Shown in pieces: positions 1 through 10,419 of a DNA stretch of 64,000 nucleotides. Source of the stretch: Eucommia ulmoides (lineage: Eukaryota; Streptophyta; Magnoliopsida; Garryales; Eucommiaceae); NCBI GenBank assembly GCA_016647705.1, contig JAENRU010000432.1, positions 682,001 through 746,000 of the forward strand, written 5' to 3'. The notes under the pieces are model-generated. The model did not search any database. It had not been told where the DNA came from and worked only from the letters and a program-made list of their open reading frames with translations. The number at the start of each line of letters is the position of its first letter. Position 1 is the first letter of the stretch. The translations under genes and the position numbers were made by a program.

Positions 1-690
1 GATGAACTCAATACTCAGTACAAGGTCATCTCTCTCTCTCTCTACCTATTATAATGCAATTGATATGAACTTCTGGAAATAAATCGAAATGATTTGGAGT
101 ATTAACCTTTGATATGTTTGAATTACGTTATCGGTTATTGATTCAACTGATTCGATTTCGCCTTCTCACATCGAATTGGGGAGAGTCTTTGTGAGCTATA
201 TACTTTCGACTAATCGCATTGTTTGTGGATTTCACTGATTTCACCTAATCGCATTGTTTGTGGATTTCGCCTTCTCACATCATCTCTCTCTCTCTATCCC
301 TCTCTTGCCAGAAGTTCCTTCCACTCATCTCTCTCTCTCTCTCTTGCCAGAAGTTCCATCTAGTTATCCGGTGTAAGAAACCGTAGAGATCAGCAAATAC
401 GAGCACATACGGTTCCAATTGCTTCACCACCACGAAAGGTGCAATCGCTGAGCTCAAGGATGAACTCAATTCTCAGTACAAGGTCATCTCTATCTCTCTC
501 TATTATAATGCATTTGATATGAAATTTTGGAGATAAATTGATACTATTTGGAATATTAGCCCTCGATATGCTTGAATTACGTTATTGATTCATCAACTGA
601 TTCGATTTTCGCCTTCTCACATCAAATTCATGAGAGTATTTGTGAGCTATTTACTACTTCGATTGATCGCATTGTCGGTAGATTTCAGTG
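1..690. repeat. tandem duplication, period about 458 bp
   Basis: Positions 1-230 and 459-690 are diverged copies of one sequence: both start gatgaactcaa, share the CT-rich run, the phrase 'ttgaattacgttat' and the phrase 'cgccttctcacatc', and end near 'gatcgcattg'. The copies differ by many substitutions and small indels, so the duplication is not recent. Confidence 0.75.
387..482 (+). CDS. putative internal exon of an unrecognised gene
   Basis: A 96-base stretch is open in one frame (32 codons, ending in the residues DELNSQYK). It is preceded by a possible acceptor (ccgtag) and followed by a possible donor (aag|gtcatc), so it would be a phase 0-0 exon. The tail of a second copy (eight codons, DELNTQYK) lies at 1-24, again followed by gtcatc, so the window seems to open inside a tandem duplicate of the same exon. 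I do not recognise the protein. The rest of the gene would lie left of the window or has been lost; no continuing exon is obvious to the right. It could also be chance coding in a repeat. Confidence 0.3.
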
Positions 691-1711
691 AAATCGCGAT
701 GGATTACCGTCAGTGCTTGCAAATTACATTCATCGAACTTATAGTTATACAGAATCGATAAATTCGTCTCTCTTGTAATCGCATTTGTACATGCATAATG
801 AAAATTGTTGTTTGAATTGAAAAGGGATTTTCACACTTTGTATCCCTAAAGTTTGACCATAATCTCACTTTGGTTCCCATAGTTTTAATTTGAACGTATA
901 ACACCTTAAAGTTTTCTAATCACCCTTTACAATTTTGGACAGAAAATAGTCACTCTTCATGCACTTGACTGATTGTAAGGGATTTTGTAGGCATTCTCAG
1001 TCTCTTTTTTTCGATCCCATTCTCTTTCGTGTCCAAATATTTAGAAGTAAAAAATATGGATATTACATAATATATATAAATAAACATAGTTGGGTCCGTA
1101 GGTGATGATTTGCCATCCTAATTTTATAACGGACCTTCTGATTTGGATTGAAATGGAATCATCATTACAAAAAAAATAAATGAAAACTAAGTAGTATTCT
1201 CTCCAATATCAATCATTCGGAAACACCTGCACGTTCCTTCTTGTTGAAGCAACTCCAACCCATCAGCTATTTCAAAAGCTAAATGATGCAACTACCATTT
1301 TAATTTAACCGAACCTAAAAATTTAAACTTCAACCCATCATCTATCTCAATGTTAGAACCACTCTAATAGTTTGGATTTGATGTCAATTCATAAGATATT
1401 ATGATATTGATTTCAATGTGTTATAATATGTCATCGACCGATTCATATCTTTGACGTTGAGTTATAGACGTAGCTGACATCTTGAATGATAGTAAGATGT
1501 CAGATTTCTTATATATATATATATATATATAGGAAGGGCAAATATGAAAAAAAAATCTTTTGCCAAGTCAATATAAGACTTTGAAGTCAAAAAATTTAAA
1601 ATGGGAGTTTTGACAAAACTTTAGAAAGGTAGCTTGTAAAGTTAGGGACAATGGGTAGGAGGTTCTATATTTAAATTCTAATTGGTCAAAAGTTCTACAT
1701 GTGGTAAATTT
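691..1711. other. AT-rich non-coding stretch
   Basis: No gene or recognisable element was found. It contains an (AT)n run near 1510-1531 and common plant intergenic AT-rich sequence. The short open frames here have no family features. Confidence 0.5.
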
Positions 1712-2275
1712 TTTTGATTTAGTCCTATCTTTTTTAAAAATGCGAAAGCCTTACTCATGTGATAATCACGCGTTAGTTATATGTACCTATTTTTTGTGTA
1801 ATATCACTGTATTAGTTACAGGTAACTATTTTTTTTTTATTTTTTTTTCAGTTACATATTTCAATAATTTGTAACTTTTTACTTACATGTCTCTGATATG
1901 TAACTAAAAAGTTTGATATTTTTCAGTTACATGTTTCAATAATATGTAATTTTTTAGTTACATATCTCTGATATGTAACTAAAAAATTTGATATTTTTTC
2001 AGTAACGTCACAAAATATTATATATATATATATATATATATAATTGTAACATGTAGTTAATATTATATAAACACATGTAACTAAAAATGCTCAAAGATGT
2101 GTGAAAAGTAACAATTATAAAATTATAACTAACATTAGTTACATGTAACATAATTCACTATAAAAATCGAATGTATTCACTAAAAGACTCATTACAATCC
2201 TTGCAATATTCCTATAATTTCCGCAATGCGAGACTAAAACACAAGTGAAATCTAATTTAAAGGACTAAATCAAAA
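1712..2275. mobile_element. MITE-like element with 14-15 bp terminal inverted repeats
   Basis: The ends are perfect inverted repeats: TTTGATTTAGTCCT at 1713-1726 and its exact complement at 2261-2274, with one more matching base each side. The 564-bp body has no coding capacity and is made of short palindromic units around 'agttacatgtaac'. No clear target-site duplication was seen, so the superfamily is unknown. A second copy of similar size, interrupted by other elements, lies at about 35515-41523. Confidence 0.6.
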
Positions 2276-2529
2276 TCTAATAACACAAAAAGACTTTTCA
2301 CTAATTAAATTTTAAAAAAGGGACTTTTCACTAATTTTCCCGTAAAGTTATCCAAGTTAGAAAATGGAACTTTAGAGGAAAAACCCTAAATTTATTGGGT
2401 TATTTGTGTGTTATAAAAAAAAAACTGTTAAATTATTAAGAGTTTTTAGTTTTTTTAAAATAAATTAGTTATTTCGGACTTAGTCATACACTAATTAGAC
2501 TAGTAATTATTTTTTATTTAATGAAAAAA

Positions 2530-3499
2530 CTAATTAAATATATTGGGCCGCGTGTAGTGAGTGGGCTTAGAGAAATGGGAGGGCTGGGAACGTCGGGTAG
2601 GTTGGTTAGTGGGTCGGGTTTGAGTATTAGGCGGGTGTCTAGTTGGGTATCCATTTAGGTGATAACACTGCGATTGATTGTGCCCTAGTCTTCCACAGTG
2701 AGAGCAAAGGGAGCGGCGGTGCTGCATCGAAGCTGTAGCGGCAGCGATGGGAGGGGAAGAGTTCTGGAACGCCGTGGATTCAGTAACCAAAACAGTAGAT
2801 CAGATCGTCTGTTGCCGTTCTTCTTGAATAACGATATTAAAAGCTTTGCTCACGGTAGGAAGAGGATCGTGCATCAATATTTGAGCTCGGGCAGCAGCGA
2901 ATGAGTCATTTAGGCCTATAAGAAATTGCATGAGATGCTCGTGCTGTTGAAAATCAATTCATAACTTCATCCTACAACAATCGGTTGGCAATCTTTTAAT
3001 TCATCCCAAATAATTTTTAGTTTTGTAAAGTACTGATTGATATCAAAAGATCCTTGAGAGAGAGCAACTAATTGTTGTTTGATTTGAAAAATGTGAGGAG
3101 CATCACTTTGACGAAATCGAGAATAAAGATCAGTTCAAACTTCCTGGGCAGTAGCCATGTAGAGGAGGCTGTGTCATTACAACGAGACCAAGCACCTGAA
3201 GACGGATCATCCGACGGAGACTGTGGAAGCGTGCCAGTAACAAAGCCAAGTTTATTCTTGGCATTGAGAGCCATGCGCATCGCTCGACTCCAGGTATTAT
3301 AATTAGAACCAGTAAGAACTTGTGAAACAAAAATTAAACCAGGATGATCACTGCTTTGAAGGAATAATGGACTCTGAGTATTGTCCATATGTAAAAATTC
3401 TGGTAGATTTTGAGCAATGGTAGAAGAAGAAGAAATGGTTAATGGCTGAAATCAATTATTAGTGGTGGGAGGTTGTTGATTGCCACCACCACGAGCCAT
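2530..3499 (-). pseudogene. Ty1-copia gag relic (no pol)
   Basis: Read on the minus strand, this encodes a plant copia Gag: a start at 3499 (MARGGG), an N-terminal domain with LTGSNYNTWSRAM at about 3310-3270, the middle helical part, and a CCHC zinc knuckle (CSHCGRLGHNQSQCYH) near 2710-2660. A TGA stop near residue 16, at least one frameshift around 3160 and further stops in the middle kill it. A primer-binding-site match (TGGTATCAGAT) lies upstream at 3571-3581, next to a degenerate LTR-like region (about 3582-3770). No protease, integrase or reverse transcriptase follows: the element is truncated at about 2530. Confidence 0.85.
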
Positions 3500-3777
3500 G
3501 ATGGCGTGGACTGGATCAGCAACAAAACTGCTATTCTGTAGCAGTAGTACTGCTATTCTTTGAAACTATCATCTGATACCATATTAAAAGGTAGAAATGA
3601 AGAAAAAGATTGAATGAAAATTTTTATTCTCATTGATTTTCTCAAGTACAAGAAGCATCTATTTATAGGAGAATAAACTAACAAATTTCAACAAACTTTA
3701 ACAATTTGACAACTTAACAAATTTTTCATCTAGAAACACTAGAATCTTCTATGGAAATTATTCTCTTAATTTCTAAT

Positions 3778-3960
3778 AAAAGGAGAGGTAGATCTAAGAA
3801 GACGTTGGACAAGATTATTAGAAATGATTTGGCGATATTAAACCTAACGAAAGGGATGACCCATGCTCGATCTCTATGGCGTAAATGGATTCAAGTAACC
3901 GACTTTATATAAGTGGAATAAAGGCTTAGTTATTGTTGTTGTATCCACTGTAGATAGATA
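3778..3960 (+). mobile_element. 3' tail of an RTE-type LINE
   Basis: The plus strand reads like the C-terminal tail of plant RTE non-LTR retrotransposon polymerases (RGRSKKTLDKIIRNDL, then LNLTKGM and SLWRKWIQVTD), a stop, and a short TTG-rich tail ending 'ttgttgttgt'. Only the last ~60 codons are present, as expected for a 5'-truncated LINE insertion. The assignment rests on this residue pattern only. Confidence 0.65.
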
Positions 3961-4838
3961 CATTAAACAATTAACCTTCTTATTTTTAGATAACTAATCA
4001 AAATTAATATTTATTACCATTTACAATACAAAATACTAAACAAATTTAAAAAATTAACTAACCAAGTTCAAGACTTGTAATTTAACGGTTATTTAATGTG
4101 TTTTTCTAGTACGAAGTCTAGTGTTAAAAATTCTTTCCTAACTATTTGTACCAAGAAAAAAGCGTTAACTAACAAAATTTAATATATATTTACAATAATT
4201 ATGTAAATAAGGATTAAACTATTTATATAAAGACAATATTATACAAATTAAAAAACAATTATTTCAAACAAATTAAATCAAGAACAAGTAACAACAATTA
4301 AATAGATTATTAATGAATAATTAATATTTAAATTAAATTAAAGTTACTTAATTAAAATTACCCATAAAAATAAGACGCTTATAATTACTTAGTGAGTGAG
4401 CGAAAAAGTTGAGGGATGTCGGTGAAGAGGAAAGGAGGGACATTGACTGGGAATGAGACGACCAATAACGAGCCATTGAGGAGAGGATGACAGACGGTGA
4501 AGACACGTATAGGATAAAGCGTTGGCAAAGACACATAGAGGTAGAGCAAAGCAAATCGGGAGGGAAGGACGAAGCACTGGTGAAAAATTTCAAAACCTTG
4601 GTCGGTTCGAGTTAATACGCTCCGCTTTCTTAATTTATCCATTGAATCAAATTCGAATCGGTCAATTCATCAATTTTAAATCCTAAATAATTTCAGAGAG
4701 GTGATCGAACCGAAACTTAATTCTTATGCAACAAGTCAATATATATATTCGGAAATAAATAATTTTTTGACATTTAAATTTATTTATTTTTCAAACAAAA
4801 GGATTTTGAATTTTAGATCATGAGACAAGATAAGGGAT
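3961..4838. other. AT-rich non-coding stretch
   Basis: Low-complexity AT-rich DNA. Minus-strand open frames of 62-85 codons between 4348 and 4642 overlap each other in different frames and show no domain; I do not call a gene. Confidence 0.45.
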
Positions 4839-6590
4839 AATTCTACTTACACCCTCTTAATTATAGTGAAATTTTACATACACCCCCCTAACTTTCAAAA
4901 TTACCATAGCGACCCCCTGTCGGAGCAATTTTTAATGAATGGGTCATTTTGCCCTTACTAAACCTGACATAAAACAAAATAGAAAAATTAAAAATAAAAT
5001 AACATATGTAATTACCAAGTTGCCTATACCATTTTCTCTTTTTTTCCACATTTTTTTTTGGCTCTTTTCTTTCTTTGTTTCTCTGCACTACTGGGCACCA
5101 TCACACCACCACACCACACCAACACACAACCACCTCCACTATTGCCAAACCAAAGACGACCTCCACCATTGTCGAACAACACCAACTAACCAAACATCAC
5201 CACCGCCGAACACCACCACCGAACAAAAAAACAGTTAAATGAAAAAGAGAGAGAGAGAGATAAGCTTTACTTGAGAAGAAAACCCTAATCAATCTCCATC
5301 GTCGCCCTATTTTCCATTGTTGACCACCCTCTATCGTAGCCATCATTGTCATCTTCGGCCAGATCTCCCTCGATTTCTTGAATGTGTCATTCAACAATTT
5401 CACCAGCGTAATCACCACCAATAAAGTTCGGAAATTTGGTCACTCAGTTTTCATTCTTGCTGGAAGCTTTAAAACTAAAAAAGCCCCCCAAAGCATCATG
5501 TAAAATCTCACGAATTGCTGCAAAAGCTCAAACCAATGAAAACAGAGAAATCCAAATCGAAAACAGAGCATCTGGTAATGGGTTTATTGTTTTCAGCGAT
5601 ATTTATAGTCTCCGTCATGGCTTTTTCCAGTTATTGCGTGTACAGGAAGAGGAAAATGGCCCGAATCAACAAATGGGTGATATCAAAACCCGTTCAGTTC
5701 CCATTCAAGGTGGAGAAATCAGTGCCGAACAACACCAACGAACCGAACAACACCCCTCCGCCAAAGAAAAACTTTTTCCCCTCTCAGATCTACCATTTCA
5801 ACCACTCAAGGTTTTCGAATTTGGGCACAAAAGAAAAACGATCATTATCAACACTTAGAATTTTCAAAATGCACCTGTGAAAGATTCAGACATTGATTTG
5901 AATAGTGGATTGTTGTAAGAATCCAGTGGTTGAGCTTGAATCGACGACTTTAATGGTGGCAAAGAGAGAGGAGTGACAAAGGGTGTGTCGGGAATGAGAA
6001 TGAGAATGAGAATGAGAAGTGAAATCGCATTTTGTCGAGATCAGCAGTGAATTGGAGCCCCAGAGGAAGAAACCTAAAATTGAACCCTAAAATCAACGGG
6101 AAATTCTTTGGTGGAAACATAGATGAAGGTGGTGGATTTGGGGCTCTAGCTCTAGGTTTTTTCCGTTGTGAGGCTCGTTGATTACCATTACCGTTGCTGT
6201 GTAGAGCTTCGGTAGTGGTGTTCGTTTTGGTTGTGTTGTTTGGCATTATTGTTGTTTGTTTTGGTTGTAGTGTTCGGCGGCGGTGTTCGGCGGTTACTAT
6301 CACCGTTCAAGGCTCGTCCGTTGATGGTGAGGGATGAGAAAGAGAAAACGATGGTGAGGGGATGAGAGAGAGAAAATTGTTGAGATGGAGAAGGTTCAAG
6401 ATTATTTTGGTCTTTTCATAATGAAATTGGAGGTTAATTTGATAATAGGAATAAAGTTGAAAATTTGTATTTTCAAAGGGCATTTTCGGAAGAAAAAATA
6501 AAGTGGAGGTCTTAGTGACTTTTGAATAAATTATTTAAAGGTGTCCCATATAGTTTCAAAAGTTAAGGAGATTTCCGTGATCACGGTTAA
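4839..6590. mobile_element. possible diverged foldback element with captured-looking open frames
   Basis: The two ends look like distant inverted copies: the left has 'actttcaaaattacc...gacccc' and 'attttgccctta', the right (complemented) has 'ttattcaaaagtcac...gacctcc' and 'aaaatgcccttt'. ACC-rich and GGT-rich flanks inside (about 5100-5225 and 6200-6300) also mirror each other. The body has higher GC than its surroundings and an open frame at 5515-5880 (121 codons) with a hydrophobic segment (LVMGLLFSAIFIVSVMAF) followed by basic residues, like a type-I signal anchor. I do not recognise that protein. A captured gene fragment inside a non-autonomous element is one explanation; a small real gene is another. 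Confidence 0.3.
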
Positions 6591-6597
6591 TAGCTGA

Positions 6598-7530
6598 GGT
6601 CCCGTTTGGTAATCACTCTCATCTCACTTTTTTTCCATCCCATTCCTAGTTATTGGGCATAGCGTTTGGTAACCACTTCCATTTTTTTGTTTCTATTCCC
6701 ATCACATTCTAAAATGGGAATTGTGTCCATTTTTTCTGTAGGTTTAAGAAACAAAAAAATGTTGTGCCCAAGATTTCTCATTCTATTCCCAACCAAAAAC
6801 AAACTATCTGAATTCTCATTCCCAAACAAAAACAAACCATTTGAGCTCACCTTCTTCCATCTTCATCATTCATCATCTGTTCTTTATTTTCATTATCTTC
6901 ATCATCTTTGTCTGCACGTTCGTTGTCCTCCGACATTTGTTTCTCCATCGATTTTGTTCGCTTCTCCATGGATTTTGTCTGCTAATAGGGTTTCGATTTC
7001 GAATTCGAAATAGGCTTTTGATTTCAATTTCGAAACCTTATTTCAATTTCGATTTCAAAATAGAGTTTTGTCGTCGATCGTGTTCATCGTTTTTTTTATC
7101 ACGTTCTTCTCCATCGTCGTCTACTTTTCAATTTCGTCGACCGTGTTTGTCTCGTCGTCTGCTTCGAAATCGAAATGAAGCTTGAAATTGATTTCGATTT
7201 CGAGTTTGAAATCAAAATCCTATGTTGAATTTGTTCGAATTTGATCGGGTTTCTTCTTCGTCTTCATCCATCAATCTTCTTCGTCTTCGGTCATGTGCGT
7301 TTGCTTCGCCTTTGATTCCGATTTTGAAATCGAAACTCTATTTTGAAATCGAAATTGGGTTTCGGTTTGTGATTGTTTGTGAATTTGTTCGAAATCGAAA
7401 TTGGATTTAGATTTGTGATGTTCTATTTCGAGTTTCTGATTTCGAAATCAAAATTGTTCTTGGTGTAATACAAATTTATTCTTGGATTTTTGTTCTTGAA
7501 GAAAATAATGGTTATCTTACCAAACGGGCC
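6598..7530 (+). mobile_element. Harbinger-like (Tourist-type) MITE, copy 1
   Basis: The left end reads GGTCCCGTTTGGTAA; the right end complements to GGCCCGTTTGGTAAG. A 3-bp repeat TGA flanks both ends (6595-6597 and 7531-7533), the target length expected of PIF/Harbinger insertions, although TWA is usual. The 933-bp body is rich in 'gaaatcgaaa' and related hexamers and has no convincing gene. A sister element in opposite orientation is at 41529-42433. Confidence 0.65.
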
Positions 7531-7820
7531 TGAGGATTCATGTAAGGTGAATTATCCCGAAAGGTAACCGTTAATTCTCATGCTCTTTAGCAAAATGCCT
7601 GAATGGATGACGTGGGGAGCTGGGGACTTGGGAGCGGGAAAACAGGCGCGGCGCATGTGGAGGTGCGGGCCCCCACCCTCTTTGTTAGCGCACATGATGA
7701 CTGATGGAGTGGGTGCGCTCCAGCTGCCTCGAAAAAAGAGCGGACTCCAAAATCAAATTTTCAAATTTATAAAAACACGCAAATGATTCACTACTACTAA
7801 TAACTGTTATTAAATAGCCT

Positions 7821-8641
7821 AAATTTCATTTTACCCCCCTCTACTTTGCGTATTTATCATTTTATCCTCCTATACTTTAAAACAACTATGTTTTAACTTC
7901 TTTTTATTTTTGAACAAAATAATTTTTATTTTTTTTCGTTTAAATTAACAGAATATACTTTTAAAAATAGATGAAACTAAATTTTTTACTCCAAAATTTA
8001 TAAATTATTCTTTTATTTTAGTTTTTTTTAAATATTAATAATAAATATAAATTAAACATAGAAAAAATAGAGAAAATCTCACTTTTACCATTAAAATTAA
8101 AATGAGCTATTACTTGCAAGTTCATATTAAGAAAACATCTCTTATATATTTATTATTTAATATTAACTCAAATACATATTCTCTTACTTTATCAACAACA
8201 ATATAATAAATGGAGGATGCAATTGCTACTTCTTAACAATAATATTACTAGCAACATAATGAATGAATGATGTAAATATTATTGTACAGTAACAATGTCA
8301 ACAACAATATAATGAATAAAGAATATAAATATTACTGTTTAATAAATAATTACCATATGCCAATTGGATTTTTTTCTAAACTTAAATGGCTATATAAGTA
8401 TAAGAATAAATTAGTAATGAGTCTTGAGATTAATTATAAAATACCCTTAAACTTATAATAAATGAGTAATTTTGTCTATTTTAAATTAAATGAAAATTTA
8501 ATTTTATATATTTTTAAAATATATCTCGTTAATTTAAACTGAAAAAAAATAATTTATAAAAGTAGTGAAAAATATTTTTTTAAAATAGAAGGGGACAAAA
8601 TGATAATAAGGCAAAGTAAAAGGGGATATAAAAAAATTTAT
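7821..8641. mobile_element. MITE-like element with about 45-bp imperfect inverted ends
   Basis: The left end (ttttacccccctctactttg...tatcattttatcc) is mirrored by the right end at about 8586-8632 (complement: tccccttttactttgcc...tatcattttgtcc). The interior is almost pure AT-rich DNA without coding potential. The boundaries are approximate because the terminal bases have decayed. Confidence 0.5.
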
Positions 8642-9235
8642 CCTATTAAATATTATAAAAGAGACAGGGAGAAAGCGCGGGAAGGGTAAAATATTTTGCT
8701 TATTGAAATGCGACGGCTGTCCGATGTCTGACACGTGTAGGATATTTTCAAAAGGACTAACTTTTTATACCCATATACTTTAATCTTATTTCATTTTATA
8801 CCCTCTAACTTTAAAATTACACTTTATTTTGGAATTTTTTTTTAAAAAAAAAATCATTAAAAAACTATGTTTTACTTAAAATATGTTAATTTTTTTTTTA
8901 TTTTTTATTTTTCATCTAAAATTTTACATGAAACTGATGGAATTTATCTTTATTTTAAAATTTAATTTAATTTTTATTACAAAATAAATTAAATTACAGA
9001 GAGAAAATGTAAGTTTTAAATTTTTTTAACTTAAATATTTGATATAAAATAAAAAAAAATATAGTGAAATTAAGTTGATTTATACATATATATATTTATA
9101 TAAATGTGAGTTTCTCCCTTTATCAAAAAGTAGGAGGGGTTGATCGATGAAATTTTGAAGTAAAAGGTTTGAAGTGAAATTAGAGCAAAATATAAGGAAG
9201 TCAAAAGCAATTATTCACTGTGACCGTACGTTGTC
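8642..9235. other. AT-rich spacer upstream of the AFR-like gene
   Basis: No gene. The sequence around 8762-8835 and 9121-9200 again has weakly mirrored 'tttatacc...tttatttt' type phrases and may be another decayed MITE. Confidence 0.35.
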
Positions 9236-9275
9236 TCCATTATTTGCAGGCAGTTGGTGAGCATTTATTGTATGC

Positions 9276-9325
9276 ATACTCTCTCTCTCTCTCACACACA
9301 CACACACTCATACACACACACGCTC
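9276..9325 (+). promoter_or_regulatory. CT/CA dinucleotide run in the probable 5' UTR
   Basis: A (CT)n run followed by (CA)n and a CACACG tail lies at the probable start of the AFR-like transcript. CT-rich runs are common in plant 5' leaders. A leader exon appears to end at 9485 (gag|gtaaat), and the next leader exon to begin at 10142 (ttcatgcag|tcc). Confidence 0.4.
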
Positions 9326-9728
9326 GTAGTAGAATCAGTCTCAGAATCGTACAGGATCTCTTGAATGTACTCTGTAATTCTGAATTTCAGCCTCCTCGAT
9401 CCATGTTTTGGTCGTCTCGACGCTCCGATTGATTGGCATTCCGTGAATCACTGCCGATTCGTGGCTTGAATTCTCAATAATGGAGGTAAATAAGCAGTAA
9501 TTGGAGTGTATTGCGATGCTCGATGCTTCGATTTCGATGCGGTTTGCTTCAAATGTTTTTTGCGTCTTGGCAATTGATCGAAATCGTGCATGGAATATAT
9601 TCGTTCTACTGATTTTCAAAGTTCTCAGTCGTTTTTTTCTACTACTTCATGCAATTCTCTCTCTCTCTTAACTATTTAGAAGAAGAAGAATGATTAGAAG
9701 TTAGAATAGAGATCTGAATATCATAGTA

Positions 9729-9813
9729 GATTCGACCCTATCCCAGGAATTAAATTTTGGCATAATTAGCTGAGGTGCGTGTAAATTGGTTCGGACACAC
9801 TTAACCTTAAAGA
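9729..9813 (+). mobile_element. truncated tRNA-type SINE
   Basis: The stretch matches the 3' two-thirds of the two fuller SINEs at 23511 and 25557: a B-box-like 'gattcgaccct', then 'gaggtgcgtgtaaattgg' and 'tcggacacactta'. The A-box end is missing. It lies in the 5'-leader intron of the AFR-like gene. Confidence 0.55.
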
Positions 9814-10419
9814 ATATTATAGTAGATTAGCAGGCTAGATATATGTTATTCAAAATGTGTATGAAATTTCGTTATCCTTCTTTTTACTTTTTATTTTGGA
9901 AATCAACAGTCCTTTCTTTACTGTCATCTGACTAAACCCGTGAATTGCAAATAATTTTGGTACTTCGTGTCATTCGCATTTAACATTCCCTTGTCAATTT
10001 CGTGTAATTCTTTGTATACAAAAGAGTTAAAAGGAGGGAACACGGGTTAATTGAATACATTTATCCTTTTATCTCTTTCTTTCATTCAATTTTATGATCC
10101 TCTCCATGACAATTGCTTAATATTAGAATTTTTTCATGCAGTCCAATGGAGCTTCGGTAGTAAGGATTTTTTGCCAGCAGTCATGCCATAATGAAGTAAT
10201 TTGAGTAGATTCAGTAACTTGGTCTTAACTGGGTTCGATTTGATTTGCTTCCAGAAATTTTGGGAGGGAACAAAACAAGGAAGATTTTTGCAACATGCTG
10301 GGTTTCTGGAATTGAACAGTGGAGGAAAGTCTTGCTGGTTTTCGTGGCTTATCTGATCAGTTGGTTAAGTTATTTTCTATATATAGCTGGGAATTGAGGG
10401 GGAATTCTAGATTTGGAAA

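Noticed and set aside
4348..4642. Three overlapping minus-strand open frames
   Set aside because: Different frames of the same 250 bp, no domain, no splice context, and no consistent codon use.
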